Below are positions 1-7,755 of a stretch of DNA of 41,750 bases, one piece after another. This DNA is from Methylobacterium amylolyticum. GTDB taxonomy: Bacteria; Pseudomonadota; Alphaproteobacteria; Rhizobiales; Beijerinckiaceae. The stretch spans positions 1 to 41,750 of the forward strand of contig NZ_JAUYZI010000049.1 of the NCBI RefSeq assembly GCF_030700245.1. The letters run 5' to 3'. The notes below the pieces were generated by a model, which was not told the origin of the DNA, ran no database searches, and worked only from the letters and a program-made list of their open reading frames with translations. Every line of letters begins with the position of its first letter. Position 1 is the first letter of the stretch. The position numbers were made by a program, and so were the translations under genes.

Positions 1-223
1 CCGCGCCTCCGGCACCGCCCGCGCCGGGACCGCCCGCGCCAGGACCTCCCGCGCCGGGGCCGCCGCCCGGCCCACCGGCGCCGCCGGCTCCGCCCGCCGC
101 GCCGGCACCCGCTCCGCCTCCGGCGCCCGCTCCGCCGCCGCCTGGCCCGCCCTGCGCGAAGGCCGTGGCCGCACCGGCGACCAGCACGGCCGCCGTGATC
201 GTTCCCCGCAGATATCGATTCAT
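1..223 (-). CDS. Gly/Ala-rich secreted protein, N-terminal part only
   Basis: The reading frame is open from an ATG at 223 (minus strand) to the left edge, so only the first 74 codons are visible and the stop lies outside the window. The N-terminus has a short basic stretch (MNRYLRG), a hydrophobic core and an AFA|Q signal-peptidase I-like site near residue 23-24. The visible mature part is almost entirely Gly, Ala and Pro, with repeated GPGAGG-type units. I infer export to the periplasm or cell surface. No family is recognised, and such composition is common in uncharacterised alphaproteobacterial proteins. Upstream lies the region leading to the divergent MFS gene. Confidence 0.6.
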   Translation of the reverse strand, partial: MNRYLRGTITAAVLVAGAATAFAQGGPGGGGAGAGGGAGAGAAGGAGGAGGPGGGPGAGGPGAGGPGAGGAGGA

Positions 224-505
224 GGCTTGGCGACTCGCTTCGTGTCCGTGGCGCGCCCTTCGCGCTCGGGTCGGCCCGCAACGACGGGCCCGGCCAAACC
301 GTTCCTCAACCCCGGCGCGAAGCCGGGATCCACGCGCACGCCGAGCGCGCATCCATGCCCCGTCAGGTCACCGGCCCGTGACAGCGTGAAGGCTTTCCCC
401 CGCACGGCGGCCAGGCTGCCTTGCGATCACGGCCGCGGCCTGTAACGTCCCGCCCGCGCAGGGGAACCCGGCCGTCGGCCGGGTCGCACGAGTTCCGGAG
501 ACGCC
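224..505. promoter_or_regulatory. Divergent intergenic region with a leader hairpin before the MFS gene
   Basis: No gene is seen in this stretch between the divergent secreted-protein and MFS genes, so promoters for both should lie here. A perfect 8-bp stem ACCCGGCC (466-473) / GGCCGGGT (477-484) with a GTC loop ends 22 nt before the MFS start codon, just ahead of its GGAG ribosome-binding site (497-500). It could influence translation or be a GC-rich coincidence. No promoter motif was assigned. Confidence 0.35.
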
Positions 506-1873
506 ATGTCCGCTCCCACCGCCGGCCAGATCGGCATCGCACCGATGAGCGCCGAGGACGAGGCCGCGGACCGCAAGCGGCGCATCATGGCGATCGTCGG
601 CTCGTCCTCGGGCAACCTCGTCGAGTGGTACGATTTCTACTGCTACGCCTTCTTCGCCCTGTACTTCGCCCCGGCCTTCTTCCCGAAGGGCGACGCGACC
701 AGCCAGCTCCTCCAGACGGCGGGCATCTTCGCGGTGGGCTTCTTCATGCGGCCGATCGGCGGCTGGCTGTTCGGGCGCATCGCCGACCGGGTGGGGCGGC
801 GGACCTCGATGGTCATCTCGGTGCTGATGATGTGCTTCGGCTCGCTGCTGATCGGCATCTTGCCGACCTACGCGACGGTGGGCACCCTGGCGCCGGTGCT
901 GTTGCTCCTGGCGCGCATGCTCCAGGGCCTGTCGGTCGGCGGCGAGTACGGCACCTCGGCGACCTACATGAGCGAGGTCGCCATCAAGGGGAAGCGCGGC
1001 TTCTTCGCCTCGTTCCAGTACGTCACGCTGATCGGCGGCCAGCTCCTGGCCTCGCTGGTGCTGGTGAGCCTCCAGGCGGTGATGACCGGCGACGAGCTGA
1101 CCGCCTGGGGCTGGCGGATCCCGTTCTTCATCGGCGCGGCGCTCGCCGTGGTGGCGCTCTACCTGCGCCGCTCGCTCGCCGAGACCAAGGAGGGCGGCGA
1201 CAAGGAGGAGGCCGGCACGTTCAGCGCGCTGTTCAAGCACTGGCGCGCCTTCTGCGTCGTGCTCGCCTACACCGCCGGCGGCTCGCTCAGCTTCTACACC
1301 TTCACCACCTACATGCAGAAGTATCTCGTCAACACCGCGGGCATGCCGAAGACCACCGCCTCGCAGACCATGACGTTCGTGCTGCTGGTCTACATGCTGA
1401 TCCAGCCGATCTTCGGGGCGCTGTCGGACAAGATCGGCCGCAAGGCCAACATGATCCTCTACAGCGGCCTCGGGACGCTGATGGTGGTGCCGCTGATGTC
1501 GATCCTCGGCACCAACAAGGATCCCTACCTCGCCTTCGCGCTGATCACGCTGGGGCTCGCGGTGATCTCGTTCTACACGGGCATCAGCGGCATCGTGAAG
1601 GCGGAGCTGTTCCCCACCAACGTGCGGGCGCTCGGCGTCGGCCTGTCCTACGCGCTGGCCAACGCGATGTTCGGCGGCACCGCCGAGCTCGTGGCCCTGT
1701 GGTTCAAGGATGCCGGCATGGAGAGCACGTTCTTCTGGTACGTGACCGTCATGCTGGCGATCGCCTTCGTGGCCTCGCTGATCATGCCGAACCCGAAGGT
1801 GCACGGCTACCTCGACGGCGCCGGCACCGTCGAGGAGGCCCTGGGCAAGAAGCGCGCCCTCGCCCACGCCTGA
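506..1873 (+). CDS. MFS permease of the metabolite:H+ symporter (KgtP/ProP-like) family
   Basis: This 455-residue protein has the twelve-helix layout expected of the major facilitator superfamily and the hallmark of the metabolite:H+ symporter group: GNLVEWYDFYCYAFFA near residues 33-48, followed by a DRVGRR loop between helices 2 and 3. A second loop motif, SDKIGRK, begins the C-terminal half. The closest characterised relatives by pattern are the alpha-ketoglutarate permease KgtP and proline/betaine ProP, so the substrate is probably a dicarboxylate or other small organic acid; it cannot be read from sequence. The ATG at 506 is preceded by GGAG at 5 nt. It appears monocistronic and converges on the SDR gene. 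Confidence 0.88.
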   Translation: MSAPTAGQIGIAPMSAEDEAADRKRRIMAIVGSSSGNLVEWYDFYCYAFFALYFAPAFFPKGDATSQLLQTAGIFAVGFFMRPIGGWLFGRIADRVGRRTSMVISVLMMCFGSLLIGILPTYATVGTLAPVLLLLARMLQGLSVGGEYGTSATYMSEVAIKGKRGFFASFQYVTLIGGQLLASLVLVSLQAVMTGDELTAWGWRIPFFIGAALAVVALYLRRSLAETKEGGDKEEAGTFSALFKHWRAFCVVLAYTAGGSLSFYTFTTYMQKYLVNTAGMPKTTASQTMTFVLLVYMLIQPIFGALSDKIGRKANMILYSGLGTLMVVPLMSILGTNKDPYLAFALITLGLAVISFYTGISGIVKAELFPTNVRALGVGLSYALANAMFGGTAELVALWFKDAGMESTFFWYVTVMLAIAFVASLIMPNPKVHGYLDGAGTVEEALGKKRALAHA

Positions 1874-1881
1874 GACGGGCG

Positions 1882-1902
1882 CGGCGGGGCCCGGCCCCGC
1901 CG
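1882..1902. terminator. Shared hairpin terminator between convergent genes
   Basis: A perfect 9-bp stem, CGGCGGGGC (1882-1890) and GCCCCGCCG (1894-1902), with a 3-nt loop lies between the stop of the MFS gene (1873) and the stop of the opposing SDR gene (1907). It has no U-tract on either strand, so it may act as a weak bidirectional terminator or an RNA-stabilising hairpin. Confidence 0.5.
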
Positions 1903-1906
1903 TGCC

Positions 1907-2686
1907 TCACAGGGTCCCGGGATAGGCGCCGCCGTCGAGCAGCAGGTTCTGGCCGGTGATGAAGCCGGCCTGCCGCCCGCACAGGAAGGCGCAGGCCGCG
2001 CCGAACTCCTCCGGGTCGCCGAACCGGCCGGCCGGGTTCGCCGCGGCGCGGGATTCCAGGAAGGCCTCGACGCTCGTCCCCGCCTTGGCGGCCCCTGCGG
2101 CCGCGTTGCTCCGGATCCGGTCGGTGTCGAACGGGCCCGGCAGCAGGTTGTTGATCGTCACCCCGTGCCGCACCGTCTGGCGGGCGAGCCCGGCCACGAA
2201 GCCGGTGAGGCCGGCGCGCGCGCCGTTCGACAGGCCGAGATGGTCGATCGGCGCCTTCACCGCCCCGGAGGTGATGTTGACGATCCGCCCGAAGCGCCGG
2301 GCGATCATCCCGTCGACCACCGCCCGGATCAGCGCGATCGGCGCCAGCATGTTGGCGTCGAGCGCCCGGATCCAGACCTCGCGGTCCCAGTCCCGGAAAT
2401 CGCCCGGCGGCGGCCCGCCCGCGTTGTTGACGAGGATGTCGGGGTCCGGGCAGGCGGCGAGCGCGTCGGCCCGGCCGCGCTCCGTCGCGATGTCGCCGAC
2501 GACGACCGTCACCGCGGCACCCGTCTCGCGGCGGATGTCGTCCGCGGTGGCCTCCAGAACCGCCGCGGTGCGGGCGGTGATCGTCACCGCCACGCCTTCG
2601 CGGGCGAGGGCCAGGGCGCAGGCCCGGCCGAGCCCCTTGCTGGCCGCGCAGACGAGGGCGCGGCGCCCGTTCAACCCGAGATCCAT
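1907..2686 (-). CDS. Short-chain dehydrogenase/reductase with a non-canonical active site
   Basis: A 259-residue Rossmann-fold SDR. The NAD(P)-binding AASKGLG motif is at residues 14-20, an NNAG motif follows, and the serine region reads RIVNITSG. Where the family normally has YxxxK, this protein has S-N-G-A-R in the line LGLSNGARAGL, so both the catalytic Tyr and Lys are replaced. Subfamilies of FabG-like proteins with an LGLSN motif exist; their reaction is not well established. The start at 2686 is supported by GGAGG 6 nt upstream; a longer frame to 2884 runs into a promoter region and is unlikely. It is divergent from the receiver gene. Confidence 0.85.
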   Translation of the reverse strand: MDLGLNGRRALVCAASKGLGRACALALAREGVAVTITARTAAVLEATADDIRRETGAAVTVVVGDIATERGRADALAACPDPDILVNNAGGPPPGDFRDWDREVWIRALDANMLAPIALIRAVVDGMIARRFGRIVNITSGAVKAPIDHLGLSNGARAGLTGFVAGLARQTVRHGVTINNLLPGPFDTDRIRSNAAAGAAKAGTSVEAFLESRAAANPAGRFGDPEEFGAACAFLCGRQAGFITGQNLLLDGGAYPGTL

Positions 2687-2870
2687 GTGTGCCTCCGTCG
2701 CGGATGATGGCGCCGGATATAGCGCGGCGGGCACGACCGGGCCGCCCCGGCGCGAAGGCTCCACGCCCTGCACAAGTCCGCCCGGGACGGACCGCACGCG
2801 GCGGCCTCGGATGATTTTCTCGCCTCTCCCGTGCAACCGACGACGCGCGGCGTCATTGCCCTTCACGTTA

Positions 2871-2884
2871 TTGATGTAGGTCAA
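2871..2884. promoter_or_regulatory. FNR/FixK-type box
   Basis: TTGATGTAGGTCAA matches the Crp/Fnr family palindrome TTGAT-N4-RTCAA used by FNR, FnrN and FixK in alphaproteobacteria. It lies 185 bp upstream of the SDR start and about 50-140 bp upstream of the receiver gene starts, in an AT-richer stretch. It could place the receiver gene under oxygen-responsive control. The motif is seen; the regulator is inferred. Confidence 0.5.
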
Positions 2885-3021
2885 TCAGGGCCGCGCCGGT
2901 CGGAATCAGCTTCCGCCCACGCGGGGAGCGCGTGCATCAGGTCCGCTATAAATCCACGGTCTCATCCTACGGCCAAGGCAATCCCCTTCTTCAAGCCGTC
3001 GCGCACGGTCTGGCGCAGCTC

Positions 3022-3483
3022 ATGCCGGTGACCGCCTGCGAGGACTGGCCGCAGCCGCTGCTCGAACTGCTCGCCCGGCTCGAAGACCCCGAGACCGAGG
3101 CGGTGACGGAGCAGCCGCTCGTGGTGGTGGTGGGCCGATGCCCGACCATGGCGGAGCAGGCGGCGACGCTGCTGCGCGCCAGCACACTCGACGTCGTCTG
3201 CTGCGACACCGCCGAGGAGGCGGTCGGCGTGATGAAGCACCGCGGCGGCGAGGTCGCTCTGGTGGTGGCCGATCAGCGGCTCGACGGCGCGATGGACGGC
3301 TTCGCCCTCGCGCGGGCGCTGGGGCTGCTCTGGCCGGGCGTGCCCGTGATCCTCGCCACCGAGCGCACCCCGCGCGAGCCGCTGCCGATCGCCGTCACGC
3401 AACTGGACAAGCCGTGGCTGCCCCTGTCGCTGCTGGTCGAGATGCACCGGGCGCTCGCCGATTCCCATCACGCGGTCAACTGA
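3022..3483 (+). CDS. Degenerate response-regulator receiver protein
   Basis: This 153-residue protein has one CheY-like receiver domain and no output domain. The probable phosphoacceptor is Asp84 in VVADQRL, and the conserved lysine is in LDKPW (Lys130-Pro131). The acidic pair that normally binds Mg2+ at the end of strand 1 is absent: the strand reads VVVVGRCPTM instead of a DD/ED motif, so phosphorylation may be impaired. The N-terminal 30 residues are not receiver-like. The first ATG is at 3022; an in-frame GTG at 2932, preceded by GGGGAG, could add 30 residues. An FNR/FixK-like box lies upstream. No cognate kinase is adjacent. Confidence 0.7.
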   Translation: MPVTACEDWPQPLLELLARLEDPETEAVTEQPLVVVVGRCPTMAEQAATLLRASTLDVVCCDTAEEAVGVMKHRGGEVALVVADQRLDGAMDGFALARALGLLWPGVPVILATERTPREPLPIAVTQLDKPWLPLSLLVEMHRALADSHHAVN

Positions 3484-3505
3484 TCGCGGCAGGACCCACC
3501 CGCGC

Positions 3506-4219
3506 TCACCGTGCGCCGGGCGCTTCGACCGGATGCTGGTGCGCCTCCGCGAGCGCCGTGAGCGCGGCGGGCAACGCGGAGAACGCGTCGATCAGCGCGT
3601 CCGCGCCCAGTTCGTGCGGCGGCCGGTGAGCGTAGCCGTAGGACACCGCGACCGCGGCGGTGCCCGCCGCCCGGGCGGCCTCGATATCGTGGTGATTGTC
3701 GCCGACCATGACCGCGCGGCCCGGCGGAACGCCGAGGGCCGTGAGCGCCGCGTGCAGGGGCGCCGGGTCTGGCTTGCGGGCCGCCACGCTGTCGCCGCCG
3801 ATCACCGTCGCCACGAGCGGGTCAAGGCCGAGGCGGTCGAGGACGATCCGCGTCGCCCGGACCGGCTTGTTGGTCACGACCGCGAGAGCGAAGCCGGCCT
3901 CCGCCAGTGCCGAGAGCGTGTCGACGACACCGGGGAACGGCCGGGTATGGCGGGCGGCGATGGGCTCGTAGAGGGCGAGGAACCGCGGCACCAGGGCGTC
4001 GGCCGCGGCCGGGTCCCCGCCCCGCGCCCGCAGCGCCCGCTCGACCAGCTTGCGCACCCCGTCGCCGACCATCGCCCCCGCCGCCGCGCGGTCGACGCCG
4101 GAGAGCCCGCGCTCGGCGAGCAGCGCGTTCAGCGCGTCCGTGAGATCCTGCAAGCTGTCGACGAGCGTGCCGTCGAGGTCGAGCAGGAGGGCGTCGAAGC
4201 GGGAGCGGGCAGCGTTCAT
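3506..4219 (-). CDS. gph: Phosphoglycolate phosphatase (HAD superfamily)
   Basis: A 237-residue HAD hydrolase that should dephosphorylate 2-phosphoglycolate to glycolate. All HAD motifs are visible: motif I DLDGTLVDS near residue 13 with nucleophile and acid/base aspartates, motif II VVTNK, motif III lysine in ARKPDP, and motif IV VGDNHHDIEAA. A helical cap follows motif I, as in Gph. The start at 4219 has AGGGG upstream; an extension to 4321 lacks family similarity. It converges on the receiver gene with 22 nt between stops. Other HAD substrates are possible, but length and the cap type fit Gph best. Confidence 0.85.
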   Translation of the reverse strand: MNAARSRFDALLLDLDGTLVDSLQDLTDALNALLAERGLSGVDRAAAGAMVGDGVRKLVERALRARGGDPAAADALVPRFLALYEPIAARHTRPFPGVVDTLSALAEAGFALAVVTNKPVRATRIVLDRLGLDPLVATVIGGDSVAARKPDPAPLHAALTALGVPPGRAVMVGDNHHDIEAARAAGTAAVAVSYGYAHRPPHELGADALIDAFSALPAALTALAEAHQHPVEAPGAR

Positions 4220-4344
4220 ACGCCCCTGTACACGGGATGGAACCAGTTCGCCCCTTCTGGCCGACGCGGCGGCCGAACCTCTGGCGAAGCGCGGCAGGAT
4301 CACGAAACGTCGATCACGCAAAAGGTCGGAACCAACCCGGTGAC

Positions 4345-4452
4345 GGCCGGTTCACCGGATGCGGCGGGCCGATGGCGTCGGCGCGTCGCTGCCCTCCATG
4401 GGCGTTTCCTCCCGAGACTTCGGACCGCCTCCGCGAAGGGGCGGTCTTTTTT
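4345..4452 (+). ncRNA. Candidate trans-acting small RNA, suhB/MmgR (alpha-r8)-like
   Basis: Between gph and tRNA-Phe, on the opposite strand to both, there is a short unit ending in a strong intrinsic terminator. It contains a small hairpin GCCC-TCCAT-GGGC (4391-4403), a single-stranded pyrimidine-rich core GTTTCCTCCC (4404-4413), and the terminator stem at 4423-4446 followed by six T. This arrangement, an anti-Shine-Dalgarno-like UUUCCUCCC directly before the terminator, is what I recall for the alphaproteobacterial suhB RNA/MmgR family. The 5' end is a guess; no promoter was assigned. The alternative is an unrelated Hfq-type small RNA. Confidence 0.6.
4423..4452 (+). terminator. Rho-independent terminator
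   Basis: Stem GACCGCC (4423-4429) pairs with GGCGGTC (4440-4446) and is followed directly by T6 (4447-4452). It is the only terminator in the window with a perfect T-tract, and there is no protein gene upstream on this strand. Confidence 0.8.
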
Positions 4453-4590
4453 CGGTTGTGCGTGGGTTGATCGACAACAGCGGTCGGCCGCGCCGGTTCC
4501 AGTCTTGACCCGCCGTATCGCGGCACATCGCGCTGCGTTGGACTCTGCCAACCGACGGATCGTTCGTCAGGACTATGGAAGCGAGGTTTG

Positions 4591-4666
4591 TGGTGCCCAG
4601 GGGCGGAATCGAACCACCGACACTGCGATTTTCAGTCGCATGCTCTACCAACTGAGCTACCTGGGC
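4591..4666 (-). tRNA. tRNA-Phe (GAA)
   Basis: The minus strand reads GCCCAGGTAGCTCAGTTGG at the 5' end, an anticodon loop CTGAAAA with anticodon GAA, the T-arm GGTTCGATTCC, and acceptor strand CTGGGC followed by discriminator A and an encoded CCA. The length is 76 nt and all arms pair. It lies downstream of yacG on the same strand. Confidence 0.97.
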
Positions 4667-4774
4667 GACGCTCGCGGCGCCGTGGGCCGCGAACGAGGCG
4701 GGGTATAGTGAGTGCTTCGGCGCCTGTCTAGCCTGCCGCGACGGCCGCGTGAGCGTCTGTGGACGGGCACCCGC

Positions 4775-4960
4775 TCAGGCGTCGGGCTCGGGCTCGCGCG
4801 GCGCCTCGTCGGGCGCCTCGGGGTCTGGAATGACGTAGCGCTCGTTCAGCCAGCGGCCGAGATCGACATCCGCGCAGCGCTGCGAGCAGAACGGCCGGAA
4901 CGCCGGATCGGTCGGCCGGCCGCAGATCGGACAGGCCGGGGTGCGGCGGCCGGGGGTCAC
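4775..4960 (-). CDS. yacG: YacG-type zinc-binding DNA gyrase inhibitor
   Basis: A 61-residue protein with the YacG zinc finger: CPIC at residues 10-13 and CSQRC at 25-29, followed by DLGRWLNERYVIP, which is the family signature. The C-terminus is acidic. E. coli YacG binds GyrB and blocks DNA binding by gyrase. The GTG start at 4960 overlaps the stop of maf by 4 nt (GTGA), indicating translational coupling; maf-yacG pairing is common in alphaproteobacteria. The length is typical of the family. Confidence 0.9.
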   Translation of the reverse strand: MTPGRRTPACPICGRPTDPAFRPFCSQRCADVDLGRWLNERYVIPDPEAPDEAPREPEPDA

Positions 4961-5613
4961 GCCGGGCCGCCCCAGGCGGCGCGCACCGGAAACCCCTCTC
5001 CGTCGAGGAGGCTCACGGTCTCGTAGAGCGGCAGCCCCACCACGGCGCTGTGGGACCCGACCAGCTTGACGACGAAGGCCCCGGCGAGACCCTGGATCGC
5101 GTAGCCGCCGGCCTTGCCGCGCCATTCGCCGGAGGCGACGTAGGCCTGGATGTCCCGGCCCGACAGGCGCTTGAAGCGCACCCGGCTCTCGACGATCCGC
5201 TCGCGGCGGCCGCCGGGGGAGAGCACGCAGACCGCGGTGTAGACCCGGTGCTGGCGGCCCGAGAGCATCCGCAGGCAGTCCGCCGCCTCGTCGGGCACCT
5301 CCGCCTTCGGCAGGACCCGCCGTCCCACGGCCACCACCGTGTCGGCGGCGACGAGCCAGGTCCGCACCGTGCCGCCCTCCGCCCGCAGCACCGCCTCGGC
5401 GGCGGCGAGCTTCGTCCGGGCGAGACGCCGGGCGAGTTCGCGCGGCGGCTCGGACTTGCGCGGCGTCTCGTCGATGTCGGCGGGCAGCAGCGCGTCGGGC
5501 TCGATACCCACCTGCTGGAGCAGCGCGAGGCGCCGCGGCGAGGCGGAGGCGAGGACGAGGCGGGCGACGGGGGCCGCGGCCGGGGTGCCGGTGCTGTCGG
5601 GGATGGCGTCCAT
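4957..5613 (-). CDS. maf: Maf/YhdE-type nucleoside triphosphate pyrophosphatase
   Basis: A 218-residue Maf protein, which hydrolyses non-canonical or pyrimidine NTPs to NMP plus pyrophosphate. The signature LASASPRRLALL is at residues 20-31, the conserved AADTVV is near 89-94, and the LSGRQHRVYTAV segment and GKAGGYAIQG segment match the family. It overlaps yacG by 4 nt. The length is slightly above the usual 190-210 because of a ~15-residue N-terminal extension rich in Ala and Pro. Upstream context (often infA in this order) is not present: the next gene is a small protein on the other strand. Confidence 0.9.
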   Translation of the reverse strand: MDAIPDSTGTPAAAPVARLVLASASPRRLALLQQVGIEPDALLPADIDETPRKSEPPRELARRLARTKLAAAEAVLRAEGGTVRTWLVAADTVVAVGRRVLPKAEVPDEAADCLRMLSGRQHRVYTAVCVLSPGGRRERIVESRVRFKRLSGRDIQAYVASGEWRGKAGGYAIQGLAGAFVVKLVGSHSAVVGLPLYETVSLLDGEGFPVRAAWGGPA

Positions 5614-5751
5614 GAACTCTCGGTCCGCGCCGGCCGCGAAACCCGCTCGGCCGGGCCCGTCTCGGCGCTCGCGCGTGATACCGGAAGGCGCCGGTCTTGT
5701 GAACGGCGTGCGCCCGCGGCGCCCGGTCGGTCACGGCGGCGACCGCTCCCC

Positions 5752-5767
5752 TTAACCGCGGTTTAAC
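5752..5767 (+). promoter_or_regulatory. CtrA binding box (TTAA-N7-TTAAC)
   Basis: TTAACCGCGGTTTAAC is an exact match to the cell-cycle regulator CtrA consensus TTAA-N7-TTAAC, with an additional perfect internal palindrome AACCGCGGTT (5754-5763). It lies 43 bp upstream of the ATG of the next small gene, the distance expected if it overlaps the -35 region. CtrA regulation is inferred from the motif. Confidence 0.65.
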
Positions 5768-5810
5768 CACGCCTGTCGAAAGTGTGGCCGTCCACCTGGA
5801 TCCGACGCCG

Positions 5811-6020
5811 ATGCTCAACACCGATCCGCTGCTGCCGCGCCCGACGCTCCTGAACGCCTCGCTGCTCGCCCGGACCCTCGACGGGCTGCGGCCCCAGGTC
5901 CGCTCCTCCGCGGACATGTGGCGACTTTTGACCGATCAGTACGTGGTCGATCTCGACGCGGTGGCGGCGCTCCTGCCCGACGAGGAGCCCGACACGGTGT
6001 GGCTCGCCGCGCGCGATTGA
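5811..6020 (+). CDS. Small protein of unknown function behind a CtrA box
   Basis: A 69-residue soluble protein beginning MLNTDPLLPRPTLLNASLL and ending in an acidic, Leu-rich stretch. No domain or transmembrane helix is recognised. An in-frame GTG at 5784 could add nine residues, but the ATG at 5811 fits better with a promoter overlapping the CtrA box at 5752-5767. Codon use (GC-rich third positions) resembles the neighbours, which supports coding. It stands alone between maf (opposite strand) and the phosphohexomutase gene. If the CtrA box is used, this gene would be cell-cycle-regulated. Confidence 0.55.
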   Translation: MLNTDPLLPRPTLLNASLLARTLDGLRPQVRSSADMWRLLTDQYVVDLDAVAALLPDEEPDTVWLAARD

Positions 6021-6252
6021 GCGGCAGGCGGCTCCGCTGTCCGCCGTCCCACGCACCTGTCGCGGGACGTGCATGCGGCCTGCCCCGACCGACCCGTTCA
6101 GCGCTCTGGGAAAGCCCAGCCAGAGGACCGGTCGCTCAGGTTCGCCCCGGTCACGGTTCGAGGCCGCGCCGGACGCCCGGTCGCGACATCTTTCCCCGGA
6201 GCGCGGGTTTCGCTAGGGCGTCGGTCCTCTGCGGCCGACCGGAGCGCGCCCG

Positions 6253-7755
6253 ATGTTTCCCAAGCCCGAAGCGGGTCTCTCGCCGAACACCTTCGCGTTC
6301 GAGCAACTGCCCCTCGTCAAGCCCACGGGCTTCCGCGAGTACGACGCGCGCTGGCTGTTCCCGCAGGAGATCAACCTGATGGGCGTCCAGGCGCTCGGGC
6401 TCGGCATCGGCACGCTGGTCCACGAGATGGGCGTGCGCCCCGACATCGTGACCGGCCACGATTACCGGGGCTACTCGTCCTCGATCAAGCTCGCGCTCAT
6501 CGCCGGCATGCAGGCCGCGGGGCTGCGGGTTAAGGATGTCGGGCTCGCCCTGTCGCCGATGGCCTATTTCGGGCAGTTCGCCCTCGATTGCCCCTGCGTG
6601 GCGATGGTCACCGCCTCGCACAACGACAACGGCTGGACCGGCGTGAAGATGGGCGCCAACCGGCCGATGACTTTCGGGCCCGAGGAGATGACTCGGCTGA
6701 AGGAGATCGTGCTCGGCGGCACCTTCCAGTACCGCGGGGGCGGCGCCTACGAGTTCGTGGAGGGCTTCGCCGAGACCTATCTCAAGGACCTGAAGACCCG
6801 CGCCAAGCCGATCACCCGCAAGCTCAAGGTGGTGGCGGCCTGCGGCAACGGCACGGCCGGCGCCTTCGCGCCGCGCCTGCTGGAGGCGCTGGGGGTCGAG
6901 GTGGTGCCCCTGGACGTCGAGGCCGATCACAGCTTCCCGCGCTACAACCCGAACCCCGAGGACATGGAGATGCTCCACGCCATCGCCCACGCGGTGAAGG
7001 CGCACGGGGCCGACGTGGGCCTGGGCTTCGACGGCGACGGCGACCGCTGCGGCGTGGTGGACGACGAGGGCGCCGAGATCTTCGCCGACAAGATCGGCGT
7101 GATGCTCGCCCGCGACCTCGGCAAGCTGCACCCCGGCGCGACCTTCGTCGTCGACGTGAAGTCGACCGGGCTCTACCACACCGACCCGGAGCTGAAGGCA
7201 CGGGCGGTCAAGACCGACTACTGGAAGACCGGGCACAGCTACATCAAGCGCCGCGTCAACGAGCTCGGCGCGCTCGCCGGCTTCGAGAAATCCGGGCACT
7301 TCTTCTTCAACGAGCCGATCGGCCGCGGCTACGACGACGGGCTGCTCACCGCCATCGCGGTGATCGAGATGCTCGACCGCAACCCCGACCGGTCGATGGC
7401 CGACCTCTACCGGGCGCTGCCCAAGACCTGGGGCTCGCCGACCATGTCGCCGCACTGCCCCGACGACCAGAAGTACGGCGTGGTCGAGCGGGTGACGGCG
7501 CGCTTCCGGGACATGAAGGACCGGGGCGAGCCGATCGCGGGGGCGCGGATCACCGACCTCGTCACCGTCAACGGCGTGCGGGTGGCGACCGAGGACGGCA
7601 CCTGGGGCCTCGTGCGCGCCTCCTCCAACAAGCCGGAGCTGGTGGTGGTGGTCGAGAGCCCGGTCTCCGAGGAGCGGCTGCGGGCGATGTTCAAGGCGGT
7701 CGACGGTGTGTTGCGGGAGAATCCGGAGGTCGGCGCCTACAATCAGACCCTCTGA
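6253..7755 (+). CDS. Phosphomannomutase/phosphoglucomutase
   Basis: A 500-residue alpha-D-phosphohexomutase that interconverts hexose 1- and 6-phosphates, feeding GDP-mannose or UDP-glucose and surface polysaccharides. All four active-site loops are visible: phosphoserine loop TASHNDNGW (Ser122), metal loop DGDGDR (260-265), sugar loop EKSGHFFF (345-352) and phosphate-binding loop RASSNKPE (455-462). It is of the bacterial dual-specificity type (ManB/AlgC-like), and slightly longer than AlgC. The ATG at 6253 is preceded by GGAG. The 230-bp upstream region holds no gene. Which sugar is preferred cannot be told. Confidence 0.92.
   Translation: MFPKPEAGLSPNTFAFEQLPLVKPTGFREYDARWLFPQEINLMGVQALGLGIGTLVHEMGVRPDIVTGHDYRGYSSSIKLALIAGMQAAGLRVKDVGLALSPMAYFGQFALDCPCVAMVTASHNDNGWTGVKMGANRPMTFGPEEMTRLKEIVLGGTFQYRGGGAYEFVEGFAETYLKDLKTRAKPITRKLKVVAACGNGTAGAFAPRLLEALGVEVVPLDVEADHSFPRYNPNPEDMEMLHAIAHAVKAHGADVGLGFDGDGDRCGVVDDEGAEIFADKIGVMLARDLGKLHPGATFVVDVKSTGLYHTDPELKARAVKTDYWKTGHSYIKRRVNELGALAGFEKSGHFFFNEPIGRGYDDGLLTAIAVIEMLDRNPDRSMADLYRALPKTWGSPTMSPHCPDDQKYGVVERVTARFRDMKDRGEPIAGARITDLVTVNGVRVATEDGTWGLVRASSNKPELVVVVESPVSEERLRAMFKAVDGVLRENPEVGAYNQTL

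Noticed and set aside
368..1867. A 499-codon minus-strand open frame antisense to the MFS gene
   Set aside because: Its product is a His/Arg/Asp-rich shadow caused by high GC at third positions; the MFS frame has clear family motifs.
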